Assembly (NCBI GenBank): GCA_016235065.1
Contig: JACRMB010000003.1
Coordinates: 345,943-409,942, forward strand
DNA length: 64,000 nucleotides
From: Actinomycetota bacterium
Lineage (GTDB): Bacteria > Actinomycetota > Thermoleophilia > BMS3ABIN01
Reading direction: 5' to 3'
Shown here piece after piece: positions 28,323-38,918 of this stretch. Under the pieces are notes generated by a model, which worked only from the letters and a program-made list of their open reading frames with translations, was not told where the DNA came from and did no database searches. Within the stretch, counting starts at the first letter, position 1; every line of letters starts with the position of its first letter. Both the position numbers and the translations under genes were made by a program.

Positions 28323-28526
28323 TTGCCAGAAGGAACAGTCAAATGGTTCTCCGATCAGAAAGGCTTCGGCTTTATCGAGCGTGAGAACGGGACGGATCTG
28401 TTTGTGCACTTCTCTGAGATCAAAGGCGACGGCTTCAAAACCCTCGCCGAGGGCCAGAAAGTGAGCTTCGAAGCTACGGAAGGCCCCAAGGGCCCCCAGG
28501 CCACGAACGTGAATCCCATCGCTTAG
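28323..28526 (+). CDS. Cold-shock domain protein (CspA family)
   Basis: 67 residues. [16 protein letters not shown] is RNP1 and LFVHFSEI is RNP2 of the OB-fold that binds single-stranded RNA and DNA, acting as an RNA chaperone. TTG 28323 is the start, with AGAGGAGG at 28308-28314; the frame extends upstream to 28302 without support. The leader of about 200 bases without genes is usual for these genes, and a strong terminator follows. Confidence 0.95.
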   Translation: MPEGTVKWFSDQKGFGFIERENGTDLFVHFSEIKGDGFKTLAEGQKVSFEATEGPKGPQATNVNPIA

Positions 28527-28548
28527 TATTCCAATGAGGAATCCAGGG

Positions 28549-28575
28549 GGGCCCTCCGCAAGGGGGGCCCTTTTT
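28549..28575 (+). terminator. Rho-independent terminator with GCAA tetraloop
   Basis: GGGCCCTCC, GCAA, GGGGGGCCC (one G-U pair), TTTTT. It ends the cold-shock transcript. Confidence 0.9.
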
Positions 28576-28626
28576 GTTTTATAATAGTCGCTGGAATTAT
28601 TGCCCTGACCAAGGACACTTTTATTC

Positions 28627-29742
28627 ATGCTTCCCGAACTGAAGATAGGTAACTTCACCGCGCGGCTTCCCATCATCCAGGGAGGTATGGCTATCGGCAT
28701 CTCCCTTTCGGGCCTGGCAGCCGCGGTCGCCAACGAGGGCGGTATCGGCATCATAGCTACCGCCGGCGTAGGCATGAACGAGCCCGACCTCTACAAGAAT
28801 TTTGTTCACGCGAACATCGAGGGTCTGAAGAAGGAGATCAGGAAGGCTCGCGAGCTCACTAAGGGCGTCATCGGTGTCAACATAATGGTCGCGCTCACCA
28901 ATTACGCCGACATGGTGAAGACCTCGGTCTCCGAAGGCATCGACATTATCTTTTCCGGCGGCGGGCTACCGCTGGACCTGCCTCTGCTGGTGGGCGACAA
29001 TTTCAAGACCAAACTGGTGCCCATCGTCTCCTCGGGCAGAGCGGCCAAGCTGCTGTGCAAGCGCTGGTACGAGCGGGCCGACCGGCTTCCCGACGCCGTG
29101 GTCGTGGAAGGCCCGAAGGCGGGAGGACACCTTGGGTTCAAACCGGAGGATCTGGATGACCCGAACCATGCCCTGGAGAAGCTGATCCCGGAGGTCATCG
29201 CAGCGGTCAAGGTCTTCGAGGACATGCATGGCGTGTCTATCCCGGTCATAGCCGCCGGAGGCATATTCACCGGCGAGGATATCTACCGGTTCCTTCAGCT
29301 CGGTGCCGCCGGGGTGCAGATGGGCACGCGCTTTGTCACCACCGACGAGTGTGACGCCTCCCTGGAGTTCAAGCAGTCATACCTCGCCGCCGCTGAAGAT
29401 GACATAGTCGTCATCAAGAGTCCTGTCGGCATGCCCGGCCGGGCGATCCGCAACCAGTTTATCGAGGACATCGGCGAAGGGAAACGGACTCCCTACCGCT
29501 GTCCGTGGCACTGCATCAAGACCTGCGACTACAAGCAGAGCCCCTACTGTATCTTCTCTGCATTGCTCCAGGCCCAGAAGGGCAACTTCAAACACGGCTT
29601 CGCCTTCGCCGGCTCCAACGCCTGGCGCGCCACCGAGATCGTTTCGGTTCACGAGCTGATGGCTTCGCTGGTGAGCGAGTATGAAGAAGCTGAGGCAAGG
29701 CTGGGCGTGGGCTCAGAAGCAGGGGCTCAGGGTCAGGCTTGA
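28627..29742 (+). CDS. Nitronate monooxygenase family FMN oxidoreductase
   Basis: 371-residue TIM-barrel flavoprotein. PIIQGGMAIGISLSGLAAAVANEGGIGII is the N-terminal FMN-contact strand and helix. VVEGPKAGGHLG and IPVIAAGGIFTGEDIYRFLQLGAAGVQMGTRFVTT are the phosphate-binding strands shared by 2-nitropropane dioxygenase and FabK-like enzymes. The insertion with four Cys (YRCPWHCIKTCDYKQSPYC, about 298-316) is typical of a bacterial subgroup of unknown substrate. It may detoxify alkyl nitronates; FabK-type enoyl reduction cannot be excluded. Confidence 0.88.
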   Translation: MLPELKIGNFTARLPIIQGGMAIGISLSGLAAAVANEGGIGIIATAGVGMNEPDLYKNFVHANIEGLKKEIRKARELTKGVIGVNIMVALTNYADMVKTSVSEGIDIIFSGGGLPLDLPLLVGDNFKTKLVPIVSSGRAAKLLCKRWYERADRLPDAVVVEGPKAGGHLGFKPEDLDDPNHALEKLIPEVIAAVKVFEDMHGVSIPVIAAGGIFTGEDIYRFLQLGAAGVQMGTRFVTTDECDASLEFKQSYLAAAEDDIVVIKSPVGMPGRAIRNQFIEDIGEGKRTPYRCPWHCIKTCDYKQSPYCIFSALLQAQKGNFKHGFAFAGSNAWRATEIVSVHELMASLVSEYEEAEARLGVGSEAGAQGQA

Positions 29743-29750
29743 ATCGTGGA

Positions 29751-29936
29751 TCACGGCAGGACCAGCGGTAAGGTACGTTCCAGCGTAACACCCCCGGTCG
29801 AGACGGCCGCACTGTAGGCCAGCACTTCAACTCCCGCCTCCATCACCTGGCGTGACTTCTTCCCGAATTCGGGATCGATCTCATGCGCAGGCTTCATTTC
29901 ACAAATGTCGTTCCACCAGTTTTGAGGAACCTGCAT
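29751..29936 (-). pseudogene. sfsA: C-terminal fragment of SfsA
   Basis: 61 codons matching only the last quarter of the SfsA nuclease-like family: EIDPEFGKKSRQVMEAGVEVLAY and the closing strand TLERTLPLVL. The N-terminal 170 or so residues are missing and no matching frame was seen upstream, so it is a deletion remnant. The fragment's ATG is internal to the family. Confidence 0.6.
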
Positions 29937-30092
29937 TTGCAGGCTTTCTTCAGGGTTTAGACAACTATATATGACAGAAATGGTGCCTGGGCTGCTTATT
30001 CGGGTGCTGCCTGTGGGCTTCGTGCCGGCCCTGGAAGTTTAAAATCCCGCCGCAGGCGACATAAAAAAGGCACACTTCTTCAGGGAGGAAGC

Positions 30093-30266
30093 ATGGAATG
30101 CTATCTGTGCAAGCACTGCAAGGCCGTTACCAACATCCCCATCACCGGCTCATGTGAAGAGTCGCCGACGGAGGAGCACGAGTGGGTATCGGGCGACATG
30201 GTCGAGGACCAGGTGCAGATGCTCTGGGAGCGGGAACCTGACTCGCTGACCTCGGCTTCCAACTGA
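30093..30266 (+). CDS. 57-residue Cys-rich acidic protein
   Basis: ATG 30093 follows a good ribosome-binding site (GGGAGGAA). The product starts MECYLCKHCKAVTN with C3, C6, C9 and C21, suggesting a small metal knuckle, and has an acidic tail (EESPTEEHEWV ... EREPDS). Its TGA is in the same frame as the next gene, whose start codon is unclear. Not recognised. Confidence 0.55.
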   Translation: MECYLCKHCKAVTNIPITGSCEESPTEEHEWVSGDMVEDQVQMLWEREPDSLTSASN

Positions 30267-30308
30267 CGGAGCGGCAACAAGCCGCTACTACTACCGTTTG
30301 AAACCGCA

Positions 30309-31538
30309 ATAGCCGCTGAATCCAACAAGGGCCGGTGGGGCAAACCAACCTCAGTCTGGCTGGACACTACCCCTGCGACAGATTATCCGGAGCTAGCCGA
30401 TGGTCTCACAGTCGACGCTGCCGTAGTCGGCGGCGGCATCGCCGGGCTGACCATAGCTTATATGCTCGCGCAGGAAGGGCTCTCTGTGGCGCTGGTAGAG
30501 GCCATGCGGGTGGTCATGGACGTGACCGGATATACCACGGGAAAGCTGACTACTCAACACGGCCAGTTGTACGGCATCATCGCGGAAAGGTACGGCCTCG
30601 AACAGGCACAGATCTACGCCGAGGCTAATCAGGCGGCCCTGGCTCGGATCTACTCGATCATCGCTGACAACAATATCGATTGTGATTTCAGGCTGACCGA
30701 ATCCTGGCTCTTCACGGAAGAAGCCAAAGGCATCGAGTCGATTCAGGCTGAAGTAGAGCTCGCCCTCAAGCTCGGCCTTCCCGCTGTATACTCGGAGACC
30801 ATGCCGATGCCCTTCGGCAGAGGGGCCATGCGTTTCGACGGGCAGGCGCAGTTCCATCCGCGCAAATATCTGATGTTCCTTGCCGGTCGGATAGTCGCGG
30901 GGGGTGGCGGCATCTTCGAGAACACCCGCGCGGTCGATATTATCGACGGCGATTCTGGTGCGGTGCTTAATACGAGCAACGGCGACATCAGTGCCGGCAG
31001 CGTGATCGTTGCCACCAACACGCCGTTCTATCAACGCGACCTGTATGCGCCGCGGTTCTCCCCGACCAGGTCTTATGTCCTCGGTGTCAGGCTGGAGACT
31101 CGGGTGCCCGAAGGGATGTACTATTGCATCGACAGGGGCAGCGCCTCGATGCGCAACCAGCCGTTGCCGGGCATCGCATCGGACGGGACCAGCAGTGAAA
31201 TGACTGATGACAAATTGCTGATGGTGGGCTGTTGGGATCATAGCCTGGGTATAAGCGAGACCGAAGCCCAGTACGAGGGAGTGGAAGCATACGCGCGGGA
31301 GCGGCTGCCGGTCGCGTCCATCGATTATCACTGGTTCACCCAGGACCAGAAGACGCCGGACCGGATACCCTGGATAGGCCGCGCGAAGGATGCGCGTCAT
31401 GTCTATGTGGCAACCGGCTTCGGCGGTTGGGGGATGACCACCAGCGGGGTTGCCGGCATGCTGCTGACGGATCTGATCGCCGGCCGGGACAATCCCTGGT
31501 CCGGGTTATACGATCCAGCGCGGATAATCAGAGAATAA
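30309..31538 (+). CDS. FAD-dependent oxidoreductase (DAO fold), start codon unclear
   Basis: DAO-type flavoprotein of the group in which a Rieske domain usually follows. The GxGxxG motif (VDAAVVGGGIAGLTIAY), the TTGKLTTQHGQLY segment and the closing FAD loop (IPWIGRAKDARHVYVATGFGGWGMTTSGVAG ... NPWSGLYDPAR) are all present, but the frame ends without a Rieske domain. The first ATG in frame (30462) would remove the FAD motif. Upstream to the in-frame stop at 30264 there is no ATG, GTG or TTG; ATA 30309 and CTG 30360 are the only near-cognates. Either it starts unusually or the start has been lost. Substrate unknown. Confidence 0.7.
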   Translation: MAAESNKGRWGKPTSVWLDTTPATDYPELADGLTVDAAVVGGGIAGLTIAYMLAQEGLSVALVEAMRVVMDVTGYTTGKLTTQHGQLYGIIAERYGLEQAQIYAEANQAALARIYSIIADNNIDCDFRLTESWLFTEEAKGIESIQAEVELALKLGLPAVYSETMPMPFGRGAMRFDGQAQFHPRKYLMFLAGRIVAGGGGIFENTRAVDIIDGDSGAVLNTSNGDISAGSVIVATNTPFYQRDLYAPRFSPTRSYVLGVRLETRVPEGMYYCIDRGSASMRNQPLPGIASDGTSSEMTDDKLLMVGCWDHSLGISETEAQYEGVEAYARERLPVASIDYHWFTQDQKTPDRIPWIGRAKDARHVYVATGFGGWGMTTSGVAGMLLTDLIAGRDNPWSGLYDPARIIRE

Positions 31539-31603
31539 GGCAACTCTGGTTCCACCGGCGCTGTACGGCCGGCTGATATCGCAAAACAGGCAGCTGGGAA
31601 GAG

Positions 31604-32566
31604 CTAACAATAATCCGCCGATAGCGCTTCCGATCCAGCGACGATATCCAGCAACTCCGCCGTGATCTCGCCCTGGCGGCGGTTGTTGAAATCGTGTTTC
31701 AGATCCTCCAGGTACTCCCCGATGTTCTTTTCGGCCACCTGCATGGCAAGCAGCCTGCTGGTGTTCTCACTCAGCAGCGATTCCACATAGCAGCGCTCAA
31801 CCATGATACGGATATGCTGATTTATCAAAGACCGGAACAGCGTCCATGGGTCCATAGCGAATGCCGGGATCGACTTCGCGGGCCAAGGGCGGATAGCCAG
31901 CTCCCTGAGAAGATCCATGTCTACCGGCAGCAGCTGGGTCATGTGCGGCTCGTAGTGGGCTCCGGATAGGGGTTTGTTGTGGAAGATCAGGACAGGCGCT
32001 CCGGTGTCTGGCCGCCGCTCTCCGAGGTAGCCGAAGATCTCCCGGACGCAGCTGGTCATGCCGGCGACTGAGCCCTGGATGGGAAAGGTCTGCTCGACCG
32101 CCAGGTTCATCGCCCTCAATCGGAAGGCTGCATGGTCGCCCAGAGTCACCAGCCGCCGCGATTCAGTGGTGAGGCCGAGACGTTCCATGATCTCAAGAGC
32201 AAAGGTGACGATCTGTTCGTTGAACTGTCCGGAAAGGCCCTGCTCGGAGCCGAGTATCATTGCGATCGTGCGCGGCCCGGCGACGGAGCCTCGCTGAGCT
32301 CCGGCTTTCCTGCGCGATGCCGGCATTGCTGCAGGGCTGCCCTTCATGGTTCCCGCCGCAGCCACGGATTTTCTTATCTCCGGCGGCCCGTGCTGCAGGA
32401 CTGTCTGCAGTCCCAGTTCCACAGCCCGGCAGTAATCGGTCAGCGATGACAGGGATCTCTCGAACTGGCGGATGCTGACGACAGCCAGCACCTTCATCCA
32501 GGATACGACCGACTGCATGTCGCCGGCGTTATCTATCCGGCGGCGGAGTTCCTCAAGCGTCTGCAT
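31604..32566 (-). CDS. atpG: N-ATPase gamma subunit
   Basis: 320 residues from ATG 32566 ([25 protein letters not shown]). The N-terminal helix and the C-terminal helix ([41 protein letters not shown]) form the rotor shaft that turns inside the alpha3beta3 head. It overlaps the end of atpA by 14 bases. The long divergent middle, with a basic loop ([23 protein letters not shown]), is typical of N-ATPase gammas. Last gene of the operon, as in other N-ATPase clusters. Confidence 0.9.
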   Translation of the reverse strand: MQTLEELRRRIDNAGDMQSVVSWMKVLAVVSIRQFERSLSSLTDYCRAVELGLQTVLQHGPPEIRKSVAAAGTMKGSPAAMPASRRKAGAQRGSVAGPRTIAMILGSEQGLSGQFNEQIVTFALEIMERLGLTTESRRLVTLGDHAAFRLRAMNLAVEQTFPIQGSVAGMTSCVREIFGYLGERRPDTGAPVLIFHNKPLSGAHYEPHMTQLLPVDMDLLRELAIRPWPAKSIPAFAMDPWTLFRSLINQHIRIMVERCYVESLLSENTSRLLAMQVAEKNIGEYLEDLKHDFNNRRQGEITAELLDIVAGSEALSADYC

Positions 32567-34187
32567 CCGGACCTGTTTCCGATATCGCTGCGGCTCCCGC
32601 GCTTGAACCAGCACTAGCGCCAGCACCAGCGTCAGACGGTTGTCCGGTAGCCCCGAGCTCAAGGGCGTTGCCGATCCTCTCGGTTATCGCTGTGATATCC
32701 GCGTCTGTGAGCTCGCCACCGTCGAGTATCGACCGGCATAGTTCTGGCAGATGGTTCTCGATCTCCTTCTCAACACGGCGTTTGGCATCGGTTATATCAG
32801 CCAGCCGCAGGCCGTCGAACAGTCCCCTGGTGACGCCAAGCAGTACCGCTATCTGCTCAGGTGCGGTACGGGTGCGATACTGGGCCTGTTTGAGGGTCTC
32901 ACGCACCCGCCGGCCGCGCTCGAGAGTCTGGCGGGTCTCTTCTTCCAGGTTAGTGCCGAAGCGCGAGAATGTCTCAAGTTCCTCGAACTGGGAATAGGAA
33001 AGCCTCAGTGCTCCCGCTACTGCCTTGTATGCGGGAAGCTGGGCCTTGCCGCCGACGCGAGATACCGAGCGGCCGACGTCAACTGGCGGCAGCACCCCTT
33101 CCTGGAAGAGTTTGGGGGACAGGTAAACCTGGCCGTCGGTGATGGAGATCAGATTCGTCGGGATGTACGCCGACAGGTTCTGGGCTTCGGTCTCTACGAT
33201 GGGCAGTGCTGTAAGCGAGCCACCGCCCAGCTCCTCGCTCAGGCGGGTGGACCGTTCGAGCAGCCGTGAATGGATGTAAAAGATGTCGCCCGGGTATGCC
33301 TCGCGGGCCGGGGGGCGCCTGAGCAGCAGCGACAGTTCGCGGTAGGCGCGGGCGTGGCGAGTGAGGTCGTCGTAGACGATCAGCACATCGCGGCCGCGCT
33401 CCATGAAATATTCGGCGATGGCGGTCGCTGCGTAGGGCGCCGAGTACCTGAGGCCCAGCGGGTCTTCACCGGAGGCGACGACGACCACGCTCTTCTCCAT
33501 GGCGCCGTGGCGGCGCAGGTCGTCGATGACGCCGGCCACCGCCGAGCCGCGCTGCTCCATGGCGCAATAGACCGAGATGACATCCTTGTCGACCTGGTTG
33601 ATGATCGTGTCGACGGCGATTGCGGTTTTGCCGGTATGACGGTCGCCGATGATCAGCTCCCTCTGGCCGCGGCCGATGGGGATCAACGCGTCGATAACCT
33701 GAATGCCGGTCTGTAGTGGCACGCTCACAGGCGCGCGGTCCATGATTGATGGTGCCGGGCTCTCGATCGGGCGCCGGCTGGTCTCAGAGATGGCGCCGCC
33801 GCCGTCAAGCGGCATACCCTTGGCGTCGACTACCCGGCCCAGGAGGCCATCACCTACAGGGACGTCGACCACGCGTCCGGTGCGGCTGACCGTCTGGCCC
33901 GCTTCGATGCCCGACTGCTTGTCCAGCAGGATGACCGCGACTTCGTCCGGCTCCAGGTTGAGCGCGATCCCCAGTTTGCCTCCGGGGAAACGCACCAGCT
34001 CTTCGGATTTGACATTAGGCAGACCCGTGATACGAGCGATGCCTTTTCCCACAAAGCAGACAGTGCCAGATTCCTCGAAGCCAAGCCCGGTTTCCTGCTT
34101 CGACAGGACGTCGCCGATGGCGCCTACCGTCTCGTCGATCACTCTCCTGAGTTCCTCAGAAGTTTTTTTGTCGTTCAGGTCACTCAT
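32553..34187 (-). CDS. atpA: N-ATPase alpha subunit
   Basis: 544 residues. P-loop [22 protein letters not shown] and [36 protein letters not shown] are diagnostic of the alpha subunit. It is the non-catalytic nucleotide-binding partner of beta, with the Arg finger in SVSRVGG. The C-terminus is extended by a low-complexity Ala/Gly/Ser tail ([21 protein letters not shown]). Lies between atpF and atpG. Confidence 0.95.
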   Translation of the reverse strand: MSDLNDKKTSEELRRVIDETVGAIGDVLSKQETGLGFEESGTVCFVGKGIARITGLPNVKSEELVRFPGGKLGIALNLEPDEVAVILLDKQSGIEAGQTVSRTGRVVDVPVGDGLLGRVVDAKGMPLDGGGAISETSRRPIESPAPSIMDRAPVSVPLQTGIQVIDALIPIGRGQRELIIGDRHTGKTAIAVDTIINQVDKDVISVYCAMEQRGSAVAGVIDDLRRHGAMEKSVVVVASGEDPLGLRYSAPYAATAIAEYFMERGRDVLIVYDDLTRHARAYRELSLLLRRPPAREAYPGDIFYIHSRLLERSTRLSEELGGGSLTALPIVETEAQNLSAYIPTNLISITDGQVYLSPKLFQEGVLPPVDVGRSVSRVGGKAQLPAYKAVAGALRLSYSQFEELETFSRFGTNLEEETRQTLERGRRVRETLKQAQYRTRTAPEQIAVLLGVTRGLFDGLRLADITDAKRRVEKEIENHLPELCRSILDGGELTDADITAITERIGNALELGATGQPSDAGAGASAGSSAGAAAISETGPDADA

Positions 34188-34220
34188 GATTCAGGCTCCG
34201 GTTTTTCGAATGAGTCGCGA

Positions 34221-34275
34221 ATCATTCCTGCCCTGGCTTCATGTGAACCTTCATGCATCATTCCTGCCCTGGCTT
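34221..34275. repeat. 19-bp direct repeat at the atpF stop
   Basis: ATCATTCCTGCCCTGGCTT occurs at 34221-34239 and 34257-34275. The second copy is the 3' end of atpF, so the first is probably a small duplication in the atpF-atpA gap. Confidence 0.8.
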
Positions 34276-35061
34276 TCGGGCGAATGCCCGCGACAGGCTC
34301 TCGTCCAGGGTCTCGAGGTAATGCTGGAGGCTCCAGGCTGCAGTCTGACCGCCAGCGCGGAGCTCGATACCGCTGATCAGGTCTGGAGACACCTCAAAAC
34401 GCAGGTCGAAGTCGCCGGCAAGGCGCTGACGAACGGCGGTTTCCACGCGCTCGCGCGTCTTCTCGTCGATCTCGAATGCGGTACAGATCACAGCCTCGGG
34501 CCGCCATCCAGCCTCGGGCTCGTCGCTGGTGGGTGTCGACTCAGCCGCTGGCGCCGCGAAAGCCTCGAAACCGGGTTCAGCCGCTTCGGGGAGCCGGGTG
34601 ATAAAAGTCTCGATGATATGCCGTTCCAGCTCGATACCGGCCAGGTCTTCGAGCGCCCGGCGCGATATCTCATAGACCTGCTCGCCAGCGCGCTGCCTGA
34701 GATCGCGCAGGAAGGTCTCTTTCTCTCGCTCGACTGACTGGCGCCAGCGCTCCTGGCGCATCTCGATATCGACACGGGCCTCCTTGATCAGGTCGCGCCG
34801 CCAGGCAGCCGCTTCCTCCTGGGCGGCGGAGAGCATCTCGCCGCGCTTGTCCTCGATCTCCTGGCGCTCGGCATGGCAGACCGCTGCTTCCCGGGTGGCC
34901 TCGTCAAGCTTTTGCTCCGCGTTTTCGAGATCGGCGCCGATACGGCGTTCCCGCTCGTCCATGGTCCTGACGATGGGCTTGTACAAAAATCGCTTCAGCA
35001 GCAGCATCAGGATCACGAAATTGAAGATCTGCGCGAATAATGTGAAAAGGTCGATCTCCAA
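34258..35061 (-). CDS. atpF: N-ATPase b subunit with delta-like C-terminus
   Basis: 267 residues. One N-terminal membrane helix (LFAQIFNFVILMLLLKRFLY) is followed by a long charged coiled coil (about 36-150), the peripheral stalk. The C-terminal 80 residues (RERVETAVRQRLAGDFDLRFEVSPDLISGIELRAGG) resemble the end of the delta subunit. No atpH gene is present, and the N-ATPase family is known to replace delta with this fused form. Confidence 0.9.
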   Translation of the reverse strand: MEIDLFTLFAQIFNFVILMLLLKRFLYKPIVRTMDERERRIGADLENAEQKLDEATREAAVCHAERQEIEDKRGEMLSAAQEEAAAWRRDLIKEARVDIEMRQERWRQSVEREKETFLRDLRQRAGEQVYEISRRALEDLAGIELERHIIETFITRLPEAAEPGFEAFAAPAAESTPTSDEPEAGWRPEAVICTAFEIDEKTRERVETAVRQRLAGDFDLRFEVSPDLISGIELRAGGQTAAWSLQHYLETLDESLSRAFARKPGQE

Positions 35062-35065
35062 CTCG

Positions 35066-35338
35066 TTATCCCCCCGCCGCCATCTTGTCCCAGAACGGAT
35101 TGACGAAGATCAGGATGATGGAGATGACGAAGCAGTAGATGGCGATGGATTCGATCATCGCCAGGCCGACGAACAGGATGCGTGAAAGGATGTCCGCCTC
35201 GTCAGGCTGCTGGGCGATCGATTGCAGTGCCCGAGACACTGCCCGCCCCTCGGCGAGCGCGGGCGCTATCGAGCCGATCGCCATAGTCAGGCCGGCCATC
35301 GCCATCGATCCCAGGCCGATTATGGTGGTACTGTCCAT
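35066..35338 (-). CDS. atpE: N-ATPase c subunit (rotor ring)
   Basis: 90-residue two-helix hairpin. Helix 1 carries E30 (PALAEGRAV), helix 2 E63-S64 and Y68 (GLAMIESIAIYCF). The 33-residue spacing E30 to E63 and the ES...Y set match the ligand positions of Na+-binding c rings, with a second carboxylate where Ilyobacter has Gln32. This suggests Na+ binding, but a Burkholderia N-ATPase ring with a similar type of sequence was found to be proton-specific, so the ion is open. Loop QQPD contacts the stalk. Confidence 0.95.
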   Translation of the reverse strand: MDSTTIIGLGSMAMAGLTMAIGSIAPALAEGRAVSRALQSIAQQPDEADILSRILFVGLAMIESIAIYCFVISIILIFVNPFWDKMAAGG

Positions 35339-35352
35339 GGTTCCCTCCCAGG

Positions 35353-36060
35353 TTAGCTTGTCAGGGTTTTTTCATGCGTCCGGTGCGTGCCTGCCGCGGA
35401 CGCGATATAGATCGCCGCCAGGACCGCGAATATATACGCCTGGATCTGGCCGATGAGCAGCCCGAACAGCTTCATCACCACGGGCAGGAAGAAGGGGATG
35501 ATGGCCAGCAGCGCTCCGGCGATCATCGACTCGCTCATGATGCTGCCGAAAAGCCGGACAGCCAGGGTCAGGGTGCGGGTGAAATCCCCGAGTATGTGCA
35601 TGGGCAGCATCAGCGGTGACGGCTCGATGTAATGGCGCAGGAAGCCTCCGACTCCCTGGGCGGCGATGCTGTAGATCGGCACCGCGAAGAAGACACAGAG
35701 GGCCAGCGCCGCCGTCGTCGACAGAGAACCGGTCGGTGGCCGGTATTCGGGGATGACGATCAGCAGGTTCGAGAACGAGATGAACAGGAACAGGGTTCCC
35801 AGGAACGGCAGGTAGCGGCTGATGTCGGGGCCGATGATCTCACGGATGTGGTTTCGCATCAAAGTCACCACAGCTTCGAAAATGTTCTGCCAGCGGCTGA
35901 GCGGCGGGTGCATCTTCAGGTTGCGCGTGGCCAGCCAGGCGCAGAACACGATAAGGGCCATGACGCCCCAGGTGAAGATGAGGGTGAGGTTGATGTTGAC
36001 GAACCCCCAGGTCCAGATTACTTTTGTATCAGGGCTGATCTCCATGTCAGCAGCTTTCAT
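35353..36060 (-). CDS. atpB: N-ATPase a subunit
   Basis: 235 residues with five or six helices. The essential stator Arg is in TLTLAVRLFGSIMSE, and GLLIGQIQAYIFAVLAAIYI is the conserved last helix. It forms the two ion half-channels against the c ring. ATG 36060 overlaps the atpR stop; an alternative Met five codons in is possible. Confidence 0.93.
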   Translation of the reverse strand: MKAADMEISPDTKVIWTWGFVNINLTLIFTWGVMALIVFCAWLATRNLKMHPPLSRWQNIFEAVVTLMRNHIREIIGPDISRYLPFLGTLFLFISFSNLLIVIPEYRPPTGSLSTTAALALCVFFAVPIYSIAAQGVGGFLRHYIEPSPLMLPMHILGDFTRTLTLAVRLFGSIMSESMIAGALLAIIPFFLPVVMKLFGLLIGQIQAYIFAVLAAIYIASAAGTHRTHEKTLTS

Positions 36061-36352
36061 CCGTCCGGGTGAGCGTCAGCTCCTGCCTGCCCCAGCGGCG
36101 GACCATGACTATGCGGGCGGCGATGAATGCGGCTGTACAGATCAGGATGCCCTGCAGCCCGGCAGTGACGGCTATCAATATGAAGCCGGCGAGGCATAGT
36201 CCGAGACGTCCCAGGTAACTGCCGAGCACCAGAAAGGCAGGTTGTTTCGCGGCAGGCAGTCTCCGCAGCGTCAGCCACAGGCCGCCGAAATAAATGATCC
36301 CCAGCGCGAGTCCGGCAGAGAGTGGCAGGACGATGTTTACCAGGAGAGTCAT
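36047..36352 (-). CDS. atpR: N-ATPase accessory membrane protein AtpR
   Basis: 101 residues from ATG 36352, coupled by an ATGA overlap to atpQ. Three hydrophobic helices with an Arg-containing motif (GLWLTLRRLPAAKQPAFLVLGSYLGRLGLCLAGFIL). AtpR is specific to N-ATPase operons and is proposed to help assemble the c ring; that role is family knowledge, not proven here. A longer frame to 36445 is not supported. Confidence 0.85.
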   Translation of the reverse strand: MTLLVNIVLPLSAGLALGIIYFGGLWLTLRRLPAAKQPAFLVLGSYLGRLGLCLAGFILIAVTAGLQGILICTAAFIAARIVMVRRWGRQELTLTRTDESC

Positions 36353-36765
36353 TTGCCCCTGCCGTTGTTGTCCTGGTGCCGGATCCAGTACCAGGCGTTC
36401 AGGCAGCCGAGGAACAGGCCGACCGCCATAAGCACCAGCGCCCACGAAAAGCTCGTCGGATAGCGGTTGTCGATCCAGTTGCCGATCGCCAGGCCTGCCA
36501 GGGTAGGGACGACCACCGACCAGCCAGTCAGGTTGAAGCGCATGAAATCGTACCAGAAGCGGCTGCGCTCGCGTTCGCGGGCTTCAGCATCGGCCTGCGC
36601 CTTCCGCCCATAAGGGCCCGCAGTCGTGTCCACCGGCCGGCGGCGATCCGCGACACGCCGCTCGCCGACGCGACGCTCGCTTACACGCCGGTCGCCCTGG
36701 CGGCGTTCCACGCCGCGATAACCCTGCTCCTGCTCAGGCTTCCCTTCAGTCGGCGAGTCGCTCAT
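36349..36765 (-). CDS. atpQ: N-ATPase accessory protein AtpQ (AtpZ/AtpI-related) with basic repeat
   Basis: 138 residues. The C-terminal half has two helices (GWSVVVPTLAGLAIGNWIDNRYP and WALVLMAVGLFLGCLNAWYWI), the AtpZ/AtpI core. The N-terminal third holds repeats of RR-V-x-E (GDRRVSERRVGERRVADRRR), about four units, much longer and more basic than usual. The stretch could bind acidic lipid or nucleic acid. It overlaps atpC by 20 bases. Confidence 0.85.
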   Translation of the reverse strand: MSDSPTEGKPEQEQGYRGVERRQGDRRVSERRVGERRVADRRRPVDTTAGPYGRKAQADAEARERERSRFWYDFMRFNLTGWSVVVPTLAGLAIGNWIDNRYPTSFSWALVLMAVGLFLGCLNAWYWIRHQDNNGRGK

Positions 36766-37144
36766 CGATTTCCTCTCCCATGAATTGCTTCATGAACTCA
36801 TTTTCCAGTTCAGCGATGATGCTTCGGCACCTGCTTTCCGCTTCGTCCTGTGGCAACGATGGTGTCCGCCGGGACAGCTTCTCGTCCGTTCCGGGCCGGC
36901 CGATTGCGAAGCGGGTGGCGACCAGCACTTCGCCGGAACATTTGGCCAGCGTCCCCTCGTCGATTGCGAGGGATACTTCACGGCCTCCTTCGTCCTCATA
37001 GGTGAGGATGCCGGGAGCCAGCGCCGAGACGAAATCCACATGGTGGGGCAACAGGCAGAAATAGCCGTCGGGACTCTTCGCCACGATCTTTTCGACCTCC
37101 AGGTCGACGATCACCTTTGCCGGTACCAGGACTTTGAGCCTCAT
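36746..37144 (-). CDS. atpC: N-ATPase epsilon subunit
   Basis: 132 residues: an N-terminal beta-sandwich (VIVDLEVEKIVAKSPDGYFCLLPHHVDFVSALAPG) and a C-terminal helical part. It connects gamma to the c ring. Starts 33 bases after atpD. Confidence 0.9.
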   Translation of the reverse strand: MRLKVLVPAKVIVDLEVEKIVAKSPDGYFCLLPHHVDFVSALAPGILTYEDEGGREVSLAIDEGTLAKCSGEVLVATRFAIGRPGTDEKLSRRTPSLPQDEAESRCRSIIAELENEFMKQFMGEEIDERLAD

Positions 37145-37177
37145 GTGCTCATCGCTCCTTCCAGGTGCGTATCCGGG

Positions 37178-38918
<1,741 letters not shown>

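Noticed and set aside
30264-30266. Selenocysteine at the TGA joining the two frames
   Set aside because: No SECIS-like hairpin was recognised after the TGA and the upstream ORF looks complete with its own ribosome-binding site.
34251-34300. Separate atpH (delta) gene in the ATPase operon
   Set aside because: No gap large enough; the delta-like part is the C-terminus of atpF.
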